Notes under the pieces: generated by a model
What the model was told of the DNA's origin: nothing
Seen by the model: only the letters and a program-made list of their open reading frames with translations
Database searches by the model: none
Source: JALHQU01 sp043745295
GTDB lineage: Bacteria > Planctomycetota > Planctomycetia > Gemmatales > Gemmataceae
Direction: 5' to 3'
Length of the DNA stretch: 64,000 bases
NCBI GenBank assembly: GCA_043745295.1
Contig: JAYTTN010000714.1
Span: forward strand, 43,101 to 107,100
Translations under genes and position numbers: made by a program
Shown here: in pieces, positions 9,138 through 17,095 of the stretch
How the letters are laid out: the number at the start of each line of letters is the position of its first letter
Numbering within the stretch: the first letter of the stretch is position 1

Positions 9138-9160
9138 AGTATACGGCACTCTCGTAGTGC
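9138..9160 (-). promoter_or_regulatory. Candidate promoter and operator of the efflux operon
   Basis: Reading the minus strand, a consensus-like -10 TATACT (9138-9143) lies about 65 bases before the GTG at 9072. Directly upstream is a 15-bp dyad, GCACT-ACGAG-AGTGC (9146-9160). No good -35 is visible, which would suit a promoter that needs an activator binding the dyad, as in MerR-type control; that is inference. Confidence 0.35.
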
Positions 9161-9538
9161 GCTTTCTAAAATCTACCCGATCCGACCGAACTCGGCAATA
9201 CCAGACGGCCCCGTGCCCGTTCTAGGCGTGGTACGATGTGGCCAAACTGCGACCAGCGGTGTCTAACCCTTTTCTTCGGCACAATCGTCCGTCCGCTCCA
9301 GTCCATTCTCACTGGGTCACTCGTTGTGGCTTGTGGTGACAGCCACCATATACCCGCTCACCGGCGTTCGCCGCCCGGACCTCGGAGTAGCCGGTTGCCG
9401 ATCCGTCCGCTCCATTACGCGATTGGCCGCATCCCCGTCAGTCCAACTCATCCGCCTCTACCCCCGGCCGTGACCGTGCTTCGGCTGGAACAACTCGCGG
9501 AGCAGGTGCGCCGACGCGGCGAGGATAGGTTCGACGGC
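9161..9538. other. Non-coding gap between efflux operon and nuclease gene
   Basis: About 380 bases in which I see no convincing gene, RNA or repeat. A plus-strand frame beginning near 9236 runs on through the nuclease gene, but its translation is the low-complexity Arg/Pro/His-rich type given by antisense of GC-rich coding DNA. Confidence 0.5.
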
Positions 9539-10270
9539 TTACTTGCCGGTCTTCCGTCGGCTCGAAGCTTTCCGCTTCGGCTTACCCGCCACCGGCGGCG
9601 GGTCCGGCCGCAGCGGCGAGTTCGGGTCGCCGGCCATGAAGAGGTGGTGGATCAACATCGGGTCGGTGCGCGTGCTTCGCGCATGGCACGTTTCTCTGAC
9701 CCTGGGATCGGTCGGCCGAACGGTCGAGGTCAAAAAGGCTCCGGGGGCCGGCATCCCGAGGTCGCCGTACATCCCGCGGATGTTCTCTTCGACGCCCGCG
9801 ATCGCCCCGGGCACGTCGCCGTTCAGCACGAAGGCGAGCATCCCGCCGAACCGCACCGAGTTGGCGTACTGCCCGCGGACGAACCGGAGCATGCCGAACC
9901 GGACGTACTCGACGAAGTACGGGCGGGGCGTTCCGCCGGCGTGGTCCCGCACGTTGATCCGCTTGCACTCCAGGCAGAAGTAGATGTCCTCGCGCGGGAC
10001 GGGCGGCGAGAACACGATGTCCATCCGCCCCTGGTCCTGCCCCGCGGCCGGGTCGAGTTCGACCAACTGCGTGTCGATGCGGAACGGCAGGTTGCGGCTG
10101 TTGCGGGACTGGCGGAGCGCGCGGCACAGGGCCTCGGACACCGGGTCTTCGCGGTCGTTGCCGGCGGGGGCCGGCATCGCCTCCCAGGTCGCCACCACGA
10201 GGTCGAGGATGTCAGGCACCTGGGACTCGATGAAACCGACCCACTCGTCGGGCGATCCGAAGTGCGTCAT
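9539..10270 (-). CDS. PD-(D/E)XK-type nuclease, putative restriction subunit
   Basis: 243 residues. The order of acidic residues fits a PD-(D/E)XK nuclease: Glu46 in a helix (EDPVSEALCRALRQ), Asp84 in GRMDIVF, then Glu101-x-Lys103 in YFCLECKRIN. The C-terminus is very basic (KPKRKASSRRK). Its start codon overlaps the stop of the DNA methyltransferase gene (ATGA, 10267-10270), so the two are translationally coupled. The most likely role is the cleavage partner of that methyltransferase. The family was not identified by name; the nuclease call rests on the motif and the context. Confidence 0.7.
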   Translation of the reverse strand: MTHFGSPDEWVGFIESQVPDILDLVVATWEAMPAPAGNDREDPVSEALCRALRQSRNSRNLPFRIDTQLVELDPAAGQDQGRMDIVFSPPVPREDIYFCLECKRINVRDHAGGTPRPYFVEYVRFGMLRFVRGQYANSVRFGGMLAFVLNGDVPGAIAGVEENIRGMYGDLGMPAPGAFLTSTVRPTDPRVRETCHARSTRTDPMLIHHLFMAGDPNSPLRPDPPPVAGKPKRKASSRRKTGK

Positions 10271-13200
10271 GCGCCCCCCTTTGGGGAACGCATGAGGATG
10301 GTGCCGGCGATCTCGTCGGCGTCGTTCATCGCCGCCGTCTGCGTCCAGAACCGCTGCCCGATCGGCTTGACCACATAAAGCCGGTTGCTGTCGAACACCA
10401 TGACCCCGCGGACCACGTCAAGCGTGGCAGATTTGCGCGGGATCGCCTTCCGGACGGCATCGAGTATCTGGACCAGACTCCTTCCGGCGTCGGGCATCGT
10501 CTCGTTGACGCGGGAGCGATCTACCTTCTCAAGCACCGTCACCCCGACGCCGAGTAACCCCGACCCGTGGACCTGACCGCGAACCGCGAACGGGCCGCCC
10601 TTGGCCCAGCCGTTCAGCATCTCGCACACCCGGTCGCGGTAGGCTTCCTGCTGCGCGGCCGTGGCGGGAGTCAGGGTCGGCACGACCTTCTGCGCGCGGG
10701 TCGGCCGGGTGCTGTCGATGACGACCCGGACCGTGTCTTCGATCAAGCTTTTTTCGAGCGGGATGATGTCGAAGTATTCTTCGATGAGCGGCTCGATCTT
10801 CGCGCTGGCGGCCCGGACGACGCCGGCCCGGTCCACGAAATCCGCGTCCGCACTACGGGCCGCGTCATCGACGATCTTCGCCACGTCGCGGACGATCTGC
10901 CGGCTGCGTTTCGGGTCGGGCTGTTGCTCGGGCAGCGGGAACGGCAGCCGCATGATCTCCTCGACGTGGACCTCCTGCCGGCTGATGCCCCAGTTCGACG
11001 AGGTGTGGAACAGAAAGTAGCGGGCCAGTGGGGTGCGGAGGTAGGCCGCCAGGAACATCAACAGTTCTCTGTCACCGCTGGGGCCGGACACGCCTCTTAG
11101 CGCGTGCTGGAACGATACGTCGAAGTCGGCGTAGGCGATGCTGCTAAACCCCTTCGACACGATGACGTGCGGCCCGCGGAAGATGTCCGTATTCTGGATC
11201 AGCCGCCGCACATCGACATCGGACGCCTGCCGCGTCTGGCAGTCCCGTTCGAGCAGGATGAGTTCCAGGGCGGCGGAAGTCGCAGGAATAAACTTCCTGC
11301 CGGGCAGCTTTAGTCGCTTGCGCGAGGCTTCGGGGTCGTTCTCCCCGAACGGCTGGAACCCCTCGGCCATGAGCCAGGGCTTGGCGCTCACCCGTTCCCG
11401 CGGCTGGCGGACCACGTCCCGCAGTCGGGGGTAAAGCGTCAGACGGTCCAGCAACCGCCAATCTCTCGGCGTCGCCCAGAACCGCTGCTTCCAAAGCTGG
11501 GGCGCGTCCGGGCCGTCGAGGTCCTGGAGCAGTGCCCCGACCGTCAGCGAAGTTCGGTCCTGCGGGGCGATGGTGATGACCTCCGCCTTCGTCACCGTCC
11601 AGTCGGCCTTCGGCCCCCAATACTCGATGCGGTGCGCGGTGTCGGCCGGGGGCGGTTGGCGGTAGCTCACGACGAGCGCGGGGTGGCCGGCCTTCTCGAA
11701 CAGGAAGCGTTGGAAGTCGGCCAGGTTCAGGACGCGGTCGATGGCGTGCGCGCGGACCCACGCCTTCTGGAACGGCAGGGCGGTCGAGCTGTGGTTGAAG
11801 AGGACGCCGTGCGGCAGCACGAAACACACCCGCCCGGCGGCGGAGACGTGTTCGGCCGCCTTCCAGATGAACGCGGCGGCGATCTGCTTGTCCGGCAGCG
11901 GCCGCGCGTGGGTCGCACACCATTGGCCCGCCGGCGTGTCGCCGGTGGCGATGCTGCCCCACGGCGGGTTGCCGATGACGAGTGAGACATCCTTGGGGAA
12001 CCAGCCGTCGGCGGCGAAGAAGTCGGCTTCGCGGATGTTGCCCTGGCCCTGGTCGGCGTGTGGTTCGTCCTGCGGGACCACCAGTCGGGGCAGTGCCCGG
12101 CCCCGCTCCTGGAGCGCCTGGATGTCGGGCGGGGTGAGCTGGTCGAGATAGGCGAGGTAGAGGCTGAACGCAGTGATCCGGCACGCCGTCAGGCTGACAT
12201 CGACGCCGAACAGGCTTTCCTGGAGCAGCCGCATCAGCTCCTTCGCCTTACGGTCGTTGCGGGCGGTCGGGTTCGCCTGCTTCCACTCCTCCGCGATCCG
12301 GTTGAACAGGCCGACGAGGAAAATCCCCGACCCGCAGGCCGGATCGAAGAACCGCTTCCCGAGCAGGGTTTCGGTGCCGTCCAGTGCCGTGTCGAGGACG
12401 ACCTCGGCCAAGAACCGGGGCGTATAGAACGCGCCCTTCTGCTCCTCCGAGGCGGTCAGGAACCGCTCGTAGATGGCGCTGATGGTCTCGATGGGGATGA
12501 ATTTGAAGTCGTAGAGCTGGAACAGCACCCCCTGCCCGCCGCCGACGCTCATGCCCTGGAAGAACTCGTCCAGCGTGCGAATGTGTTGGTCATGGATTAG
12601 CTCCTTTTCCGCCGCCAGGTCGTTGCTGAACAGGTCGCCGTTGAAGTCCTCCTTCAGCTTCTCGAACAGGCGATACAGCCCGTCCTTGGCCGCGGCCGGC
12701 GACGGGTTGCCGAGCAGCCCGCGCAGGTCGGCCGCCCCGCGGACACCCAGGTCGGACAGGTAGCGGTCGCCGATGACCTCGCGGTCGAACAGGTAGCAGG
12801 TGAACACGAGTCGGCAGAGCAGCGCATTGAGGACGGGCGCGGGGATGCGCTTGCGGGTCGCGGCGTCGAGCCTGTCCCGGGTGAGTTGCAGGTTGTCGAG
12901 CAGGTGCCGGTCTACCCGCTGCTTCGGGTCGAACGACCGCTTGTGCCGGTGGAAGAACTCCCCGGATTCGATGGCGACGACGAACTCTTTCAGACCCTCG
13001 GCCACCCGCGCCAGGCTGTCCACCAGGCTGGGCGGTGCCGTCGCAGCGACCGTGGCCGGCTCGGGGCGGGTCATGCCCGAGTAGACGTGAACGCGGTCGT
13101 CCGTCACCAGGATGAGGAGCGACGCGCCGCCGTGGTTCCAGAACTGCCGGTGGAGTTCGGCGACGGCCTCCGGGGTGATCCGCTTGACGAGCTTGAAGTA

Positions 13201-13383
13201 CGCCAGCGGGGAGTGGTCAACGCAGAGAATCCCATCGACCTTGAGGACATCGAACGCCCGGCGCAGCAGGTGGGCCTGCGGCGTCGAGGGGGTCATCTCG
13301 GCCTTGCTGGTGAACAGGTTGGGCGGGTTCCGCCCGTCGAGACCGAACTCCCTTCGCCAGTCCGCCGCCGGGGTCGCGGGCAT
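10267..13383 (-). CDS. N6-adenine DNA methyltransferase, type II/IIG-like, 1038 aa
   Basis: Class I SAM-dependent DNA methylase. Motif X-like GAFYTP is at about 318-323, the SAM-binding motif I DPACGSGIF at 347-355, and the catalytic motif IV NPPW at 472-475, in the order of gamma-type N6-adenine enzymes. About 300 N-terminal residues lie before the methylase core, including a segment with HRQFWNHGGASLLILVTDD and VHVYSG. About 500 residues follow it, with a likely target-recognition region containing WGISRQEVHVEEIMRLPFP. It is encoded 3 bp after a winged-helix regulator and overlaps a nuclease gene by 4 bp. Function as the modification and recognition subunit of a restriction-modification system is inferred. 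Confidence 0.88.
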   Translation of the reverse strand: MPATPAADWRREFGLDGRNPPNLFTSKAEMTPSTPQAHLLRRAFDVLKVDGILCVDHSPLAYFKLVKRITPEAVAELHRQFWNHGGASLLILVTDDRVHVYSGMTRPEPATVAATAPPSLVDSLARVAEGLKEFVVAIESGEFFHRHKRSFDPKQRVDRHLLDNLQLTRDRLDAATRKRIPAPVLNALLCRLVFTCYLFDREVIGDRYLSDLGVRGAADLRGLLGNPSPAAAKDGLYRLFEKLKEDFNGDLFSNDLAAEKELIHDQHIRTLDEFFQGMSVGGGQGVLFQLYDFKFIPIETISAIYERFLTASEEQKGAFYTPRFLAEVVLDTALDGTETLLGKRFFDPACGSGIFLVGLFNRIAEEWKQANPTARNDRKAKELMRLLQESLFGVDVSLTACRITAFSLYLAYLDQLTPPDIQALQERGRALPRLVVPQDEPHADQGQGNIREADFFAADGWFPKDVSLVIGNPPWGSIATGDTPAGQWCATHARPLPDKQIAAAFIWKAAEHVSAAGRVCFVLPHGVLFNHSSTALPFQKAWVRAHAIDRVLNLADFQRFLFEKAGHPALVVSYRQPPPADTAHRIEYWGPKADWTVTKAEVITIAPQDRTSLTVGALLQDLDGPDAPQLWKQRFWATPRDWRLLDRLTLYPRLRDVVRQPRERVSAKPWLMAEGFQPFGENDPEASRKRLKLPGRKFIPATSAALELILLERDCQTRQASDVDVRRLIQNTDIFRGPHVIVSKGFSSIAYADFDVSFQHALRGVSGPSGDRELLMFLAAYLRTPLARYFLFHTSSNWGISRQEVHVEEIMRLPFPLPEQQPDPKRSRQIVRDVAKIVDDAARSADADFVDRAGVVRAASAKIEPLIEEYFDIIPLEKSLIEDTVRVVIDSTRPTRAQKVVPTLTPATAAQQEAYRDRVCEMLNGWAKGGPFAVRGQVHGSGLLGVGVTVLEKVDRSRVNETMPDAGRSLVQILDAVRKAIPRKSATLDVVRGVMVFDSNRLYVVKPIGQRFWTQTAAMNDADEIAGTILMRSPKGGA

Positions 13384-13386
13384 GTC

Positions 13387-13629
13387 TCAGCCCCCCGCGG
13401 CCGGCGCGGCGGCCGGTTCAGATACGAGTTCGTAGGCCCAGTGGCGTGACCGGCGGACCGGCCGGATGGCGTAGCCGCGTTCGCGGAGCGCGGTGATATC
13501 GCGGGCGACGGTCGGCACCGACACCCCGAGCTTCTCCGCCAGTGCGGGCGTCGAGTCGAGGCCGTCGCGCAGCAGGCGAACCAGCTCGTAGAGCCGCCGT
13601 TCGATCCCGAGTGCCTTTTCGTAGCGCAT
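13387..13629 (-). CDS. Small winged-helix (HTH_11/DeoR-like) regulator
   Basis: 80 residues. The HTH reads RLLRDGLDSTPALAEKLGVS followed by VPTVARDITALRERGYAI, the standard HTH_11 pattern, then a short wing and an Ala/Pro tail. A longer frame reaches back to 13836, but the ATG at 13629 has AAGGGGA upstream and starts just before the domain, so the 80-residue form is preferred. It is the first gene of the methyltransferase-nuclease cassette and probably acts as its control protein. Confidence 0.8.
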   Translation of the reverse strand: MRYEKALGIERRLYELVRLLRDGLDSTPALAEKLGVSVPTVARDITALRERGYAIRPVRRSRHWAYELVSEPAAAPAAGG

Positions 13630-13648
13630 CACCGTCCCCTTCGCGGCA

Positions 13649-13677
13649 ACCGTATCCCGGCGCGATAGAGTTGTCAA
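13649..13677 (-). promoter_or_regulatory. Sigma70-like promoter of the restriction cassette
   Basis: On the minus strand a perfect -35 TTGACA (13672-13677) is followed by a 17-base spacer and TACGGT (13649-13654). The predicted transcript starts about 12 bases before the regulator's ATG at 13629, and GGGGA fits between them. Confidence 0.55.
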
Positions 13678-13857
13678 TCGCCGTAGGGACGAATGTGCAG
13701 TACCACGCAAGGATTTCGCGCAGTTCAGTAGCGGCTGGGCCGATGGTAGCGATACCCTCGGACTGCCGGACCGCAGTAGCGGCTCGCACGAGGTGGACCC
13801 CATCCCCCTCCTTCCCCTGAATGCCTTCTTATCCACAGGAAGCGGTCGGCGACTACA

Positions 13858-13906
13858 GGTAAAGAAAATATATGTATAAATATATATGTTTGCGCGAATA
13901 AGTTAC
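13858..13906. other. AT-rich block between restriction cassette and relaxase remnant
   Basis: About 50 bases of almost pure A/T, including alternating tat/ata runs, in DNA that is otherwise near two-thirds GC. It lies between two divergent units and just before the relaxase fragment. It could be a promoter region, a DNA-bending site or an old junction of mobile DNA; the sequence does not decide. Confidence 0.45.
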
Positions 13907-13907
13907 C

Positions 13908-14200
13908 GTGGCCGACCGCTACCGGGTTCTGGCCGATGCGTACATGGCGACCGCCCGCGAGACGAAGGCGAACGGCGAGGCCATGACGGCCCTAGTAGTC
14001 AGCCTGCATCACCCGGAGCGTCCGCGGGGCGCTGAAGGCCGAGGGCAAGCTCGGGGCGGTACACGTCCTGCCGGTCTGGCGGCCAGCCCACCTGGCCGAG
14101 GCCTTGAAGGGAGACGCGGCAAACTACGAGCCGGACGACCTTCTCCCCTTCCATCAGAACGCGCCTCGCCACCCAGCCTTGCGCTCGGCCCGGACGGTGA
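13908..14200 (+). pseudogene. Decayed MobF/TrwC-type conjugative relaxase fragment
   Basis: Two pieces in different frames read like neighbouring parts of a TrwC-type relaxase-helicase. The first (13908-14003) is VADRYRVLADAYMATARETK then ...MTALVVS. The second (from 14008) is ITRSVRGALKAEGKLG, followed by WRPAHLAEALKGDAANYEP and DDLLPFHQNAP. In intact proteins a short THAE-type segment joins LVVS to the IR-x2-L helix; here it is lost with a frame change. No relaxase catalytic domain is left. It marks past conjugative DNA. Family assignment is from memory of motif order and needs a profile search. Confidence 0.6.
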
Positions 14201-14334
14201 CGCGGGTGGCGGGGAAGCCTGCGGCCGCACCTCGGGGTCGTAATCACGACCCATTGCCATTCTGTGTTCCCCTATCACCTGAGTTGTGGTCCGCAGCGCC
14301 GACGACCGCGACAGACTCGCTGTACAAGAATTAA

Positions 14335-14371
14335 TTGCAATGTACCGCACAACCTGTAGTATCGCATACTA
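14335..14371 (+). promoter_or_regulatory. Promoter with palindromic operator before the second czc operon
   Basis: TTGCAA (14335-14340), a 16-base spacer and TAGTAT (14357-14362) form a sigma70-like promoter. The -10 is the left half of a perfect dyad, TAGTAT-CGC-ATACTA (14357-14371), whose last base is the A of the start codon at 14371. A repressor bound there would block both polymerase and ribosome. The message would be leaderless or nearly so. Confidence 0.45.
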
Positions 14372-14694
14372 TGATCAAGTTTGCTGTCTATATTATTTTC
14401 GTTATGTCATTTATCGCAACGCCGGCGCTCGCGTATGTTTGTGAGCTAGGATCGGGCTGCATAACGGTTGAAGTCGTGGCGACGGCCGGACACGACAAGG
14501 CGGATCATGGCGGGAGTAAAGCCATCGGCCACCGCTGCTGCTGCACTTCACACACCCAATACGGCGACTGCTCCGCGGCCCACCCGTCATCTCCTTCGTT
14601 GGCGATGACGAAACGCCGCTTGCCGCCCCACGCGGAAACGTCCCAGACGGCTTCCGCCCCCGACCCGCTTTTGGAGCCGCCCTCGCGCAGCTAA
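14371..14694 (+). CDS. CzcI-like small exported His/Cys protein
   Basis: 107 residues from the ATG at 14371. The signal peptide is MIKFAVYIIFVMSFIATPALA. The mature part has VCELGSGC, HDKADHGG, HRCCCTSH and a Ser/Pro-rich tail. Short His/Cys-rich exported proteins stand first in many proteobacterial czc operons (CzcI) and are thought to tune the response. This one has the same place and make-up, 97 bp before the outer-membrane channel gene. Homology to CzcI itself is not proven. Confidence 0.6.
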   Translation: MIKFAVYIIFVMSFIATPALAYVCELGSGCITVEVVATAGHDKADHGGSKAIGHRCCCTSHTQYGDCSAAHPSSPSLAMTKRRLPPHAETSQTASAPDPLLEPPSRS

Positions 14695-14791
14695 TCCGCC
14701 GCTAGCGGCGTTCGTGGCAAGCTCCCTCGCTAACCGAGGCGCGGGCCACTGCAATTCCCCATCCAGCAACATCACCTTTGTGAGTCAAAAT

Positions 14792-16138
14792 ATGATGCGT
14801 CTCATTGCGCACCTTCTGTGCGCAGCCGCCCTGTCGGGCACCGCCGCCGCCAACGACAAGATACTCCTCGCTGAAGTGAGCACCGATTCGCCACCCGTCG
14901 CACCGCCCGCCGCAGATCGCGGCCGCTCCGGGGGGGTGGCCGTCACCCTGGACGACGCCATCCTGGAGGCACTTGCCAACTCGCCGCGACTGCGGGCCGC
15001 CCAGGCGTCGGAGGAAGCACGCCGCGGAGAGCGGCGGCAGGCGGGTGCCCTCCCGAACCCCGAGGTGAGTTACAGCAAAGAAAATGTCCGGGCAGGCAGC
15101 GCCTACAAAGCTATCAGCCCGGCCCAGAACGTCTACGGTGTCTCCCAGCTCGTCGAAGTGGGCGGCAAGGTCGCGGCGCGGAAACACGTCGCCAACACGG
15201 GGGTCCAGATCGCCTGCCTGGAGTCCAAGGCGGCCGCCTTGGACATGGTGCGGGACATCACCATCGCCTACGCCGAGGCGGTGGCCGCGGAGGAGAATGT
15301 GGGCCTCGCCGCGGAGCAGAAATCCCTGGCCGAGGACGTCCTCAAGTCTGTCGGCGTCCGCGTCGATGCCGCCGCGTCGCCGCTGATCCAGAAGAGCCGC
15401 GCCGAAGTGGAGCGGACCGCCGCGGCCGTCGCGCTGGACTCCGCGAGACGGGAACGCACCATCACCCGCTCGGCCCTCGGGGCGCTGATGGCGCGGGGGG
15501 ATGCGGCGTTCACGCTCGACAAGCGCGCCTTCTTCACACTCGCCAAGCGCGACACGCGGGCGGGGCCGGAGAGGCTCAAGGGCAATCCGGACGTGTTGAA
15601 GCTGAGCTCCTCGATCGAACGTTCGAAGGCCGTCCTGGATTTGGAACGGGCGAACGCCGTACCCGACCCGCGGCTCGTCGCGAGCCTCGTCGAAATCCCC
15701 AGTGCGAAGGACCGGGCACTCGTCGTCGGGGTGTCGCTGCCGATCCCGGTGTTCAACGCCAACCGGGGGAACATCGACCGGGCGCGGGGCGAACTGTCCC
15801 GGGCCGAGCAGGTCGGCCGCGACGCCGCGCTGTCGCTCGGGGCCGACCTGACGCGGGCGCAGCAGCAGATGGACAACGCCTACATGCAAGCGCAGGCGCT
15901 CAAGACCCAGATTCTCCCTTCGGCCCAGAAGGCGTTCTCGTTGGCCCGGGCGGGCTACGGGCAGGGCCGCTTCCCGTACCTCGAAGTGCTGGACGCGCAG
16001 CGCAGCCTGTTCGGCGCGAAGCAACAACAGATCGCGGCACTGAAGGCGTACCACACGGCGCGGGCCGTGTTGGAACGCCTCATCGCCCACCAGGCCGAAA
16101 GCCTAAATAAAGGAGTGTATCAGAATGAAAACTACTAG
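14792..16138 (+). CDS. TolC/CzcC-family outer-membrane efflux protein
   Basis: Outer-membrane channel of the second efflux system. From the ATG at 14792 it has 448 residues with a signal peptide (MMRLIAHLLCAAALSGTAAA). It shows the TolC repeat features VTLDDAILEALANSPRLRAA and VSLPIPVFNANRGNIDRARG, long coiled-coil helices, and a C-terminal YLEVLDAQRSLFGAKQQ. An upstream in-frame start at 14714 would add a segment that is not signal-like. Its end overlaps the adaptor start by 14 bp. The protein is unlike the TolC protein at 1-1324 apart from family motifs, so the operons are not recent duplicates. Confidence 0.92.
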   Translation: MMRLIAHLLCAAALSGTAAANDKILLAEVSTDSPPVAPPAADRGRSGGVAVTLDDAILEALANSPRLRAAQASEEARRGERRQAGALPNPEVSYSKENVRAGSAYKAISPAQNVYGVSQLVEVGGKVAARKHVANTGVQIACLESKAAALDMVRDITIAYAEAVAAEENVGLAAEQKSLAEDVLKSVGVRVDAAASPLIQKSRAEVERTAAAVALDSARRERTITRSALGALMARGDAAFTLDKRAFFTLAKRDTRAGPERLKGNPDVLKLSSSIERSKAVLDLERANAVPDPRLVASLVEIPSAKDRALVVGVSLPIPVFNANRGNIDRARGELSRAEQVGRDAALSLGADLTRAQQQMDNAYMQAQALKTQILPSAQKAFSLARAGYGQGRFPYLEVLDAQRSLFGAKQQQIAALKAYHTARAVLERLIAHQAESLNKGVYQNENY

Positions 16139-17090
16139 CCCCCGCCTTTTACTCGTTCTCGCCCTGCCGCTCGCCGCGGCAAGTTACTGGTCGCTTGCTC
16201 CCCTGCCCGCCGAAACCGCCGGCAGTTCCCAAGAGGACGGGAAGAGGCACGCAGACGAGCATTCCCAAGCGTCGCCAGACAGCACCGAGATTGGCGCGGA
16301 GGCGGCCGAAGCCGCAGGCATCAAGACCGAGACGGCGGGCGAAGCGTCGATCAGCGAGACCGTGACGCTGACCGGCCGGGTCACGTTGAACCAGAACACT
16401 CTGGCACAGGTGAAGGCCCGCTTCCCCGGCATCGTGCGCGAGGTGAAGCGGGGACAGGGCGAGATGGTCGCAGCCGGCGACGTGTTGGCAGTGGTCGAGA
16501 GCAACGACAGCTTGCAGCCCTACGCCGTGAAGTCGCCGGTCACCGGCGTCGTTCTAGCCCGCAACACCAACGTCGGAGATGTCGCGGGCGACACCCCCCT
16601 GTTTACCGTCGCCGACATCTCGGACGTGTGGGCGGAATTTCACGTATTCCCCCGCGATGTCGACAAGATCGCGGGGGGCCAGAAGGTTCGCGTCACCAGC
16701 TTCGAGGGCGGGCATAGCGGCGAGGCGACGATCGCCGTGGTCCTCCCCTTGGCGGAGTCCTCAAGCCAGACCGTCGTTGCCCGGGCCACGCTTCCCAACC
16801 CGCACGGCGTGTGGCGGTCGGGGATGACCGTCCGGGGCGACGTGGTGATCGACGAGCGGCAGGTCCCGCTGGCGGTTAGAAACTCGGCCATCCAGCACAT
16901 GGAAGGCAAAACGGTCGTTTTCGTCCAGGACGGGGAGCGCTACGCCATGCGGCCGGTCACGATCGGAGCGGCCGACGGCCAGTGGTCCGAGGTACGGGAA
17001 GGCCTGCATGCGGGCGAGCGCTATGTCAGCTCTAACAGTTTCATCATCAAAGCGGACATCGGCAAGGCCGGCGCCGAGGACAAGGAGTAG
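16125..17090 (+). CDS. RND efflux periplasmic adaptor (CzcB-like)
   Basis: 321-residue membrane-fusion protein of the second system. After an N-terminal signal/anchor come an acidic, His-containing stretch (KRHADEHSQ), the barrel-sandwich halves (FPGIVREVKRGQGEMVAAGD and YAVKSPVTGVVLARN), a beta-barrel (ISDVWAEFHVFPRDVD) and a membrane-proximal domain. It lacks the long helical hairpin and the WC...C-x2-C motifs of the adaptor at 6774-8402. AAGGAG lies nine bases before the ATG, within the end of the channel gene, so translation is coupled. The pump gene starts 5 bp after its stop. Confidence 0.92.
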   Translation: MKTTSPRLLLVLALPLAAASYWSLAPLPAETAGSSQEDGKRHADEHSQASPDSTEIGAEAAEAAGIKTETAGEASISETVTLTGRVTLNQNTLAQVKARFPGIVREVKRGQGEMVAAGDVLAVVESNDSLQPYAVKSPVTGVVLARNTNVGDVAGDTPLFTVADISDVWAEFHVFPRDVDKIAGGQKVRVTSFEGGHSGEATIAVVLPLAESSSQTVVARATLPNPHGVWRSGMTVRGDVVIDERQVPLAVRNSAIQHMEGKTVVFVQDGERYAMRPVTIGAADGQWSEVREGLHAGERYVSSNSFIIKADIGKAGAEDKE

Positions 17091-17095
17091 ACGGG

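Noticed and set aside
9236..10378. Plus-strand frame of 380 codons before and across the nuclease gene
   Set aside because: The part before the nuclease has no motif, and the rest is the reverse of a real gene.
13630..13836. N-terminal extension of the winged-helix regulator
   Set aside because: It overlaps a good promoter and lacks protein-like composition; the ATG at 13629 has a ribosome site.
14714..14791. Upstream start for the second outer-membrane channel
   Set aside because: It would place 26 non-signal residues before a perfect signal peptide that begins at 14792.
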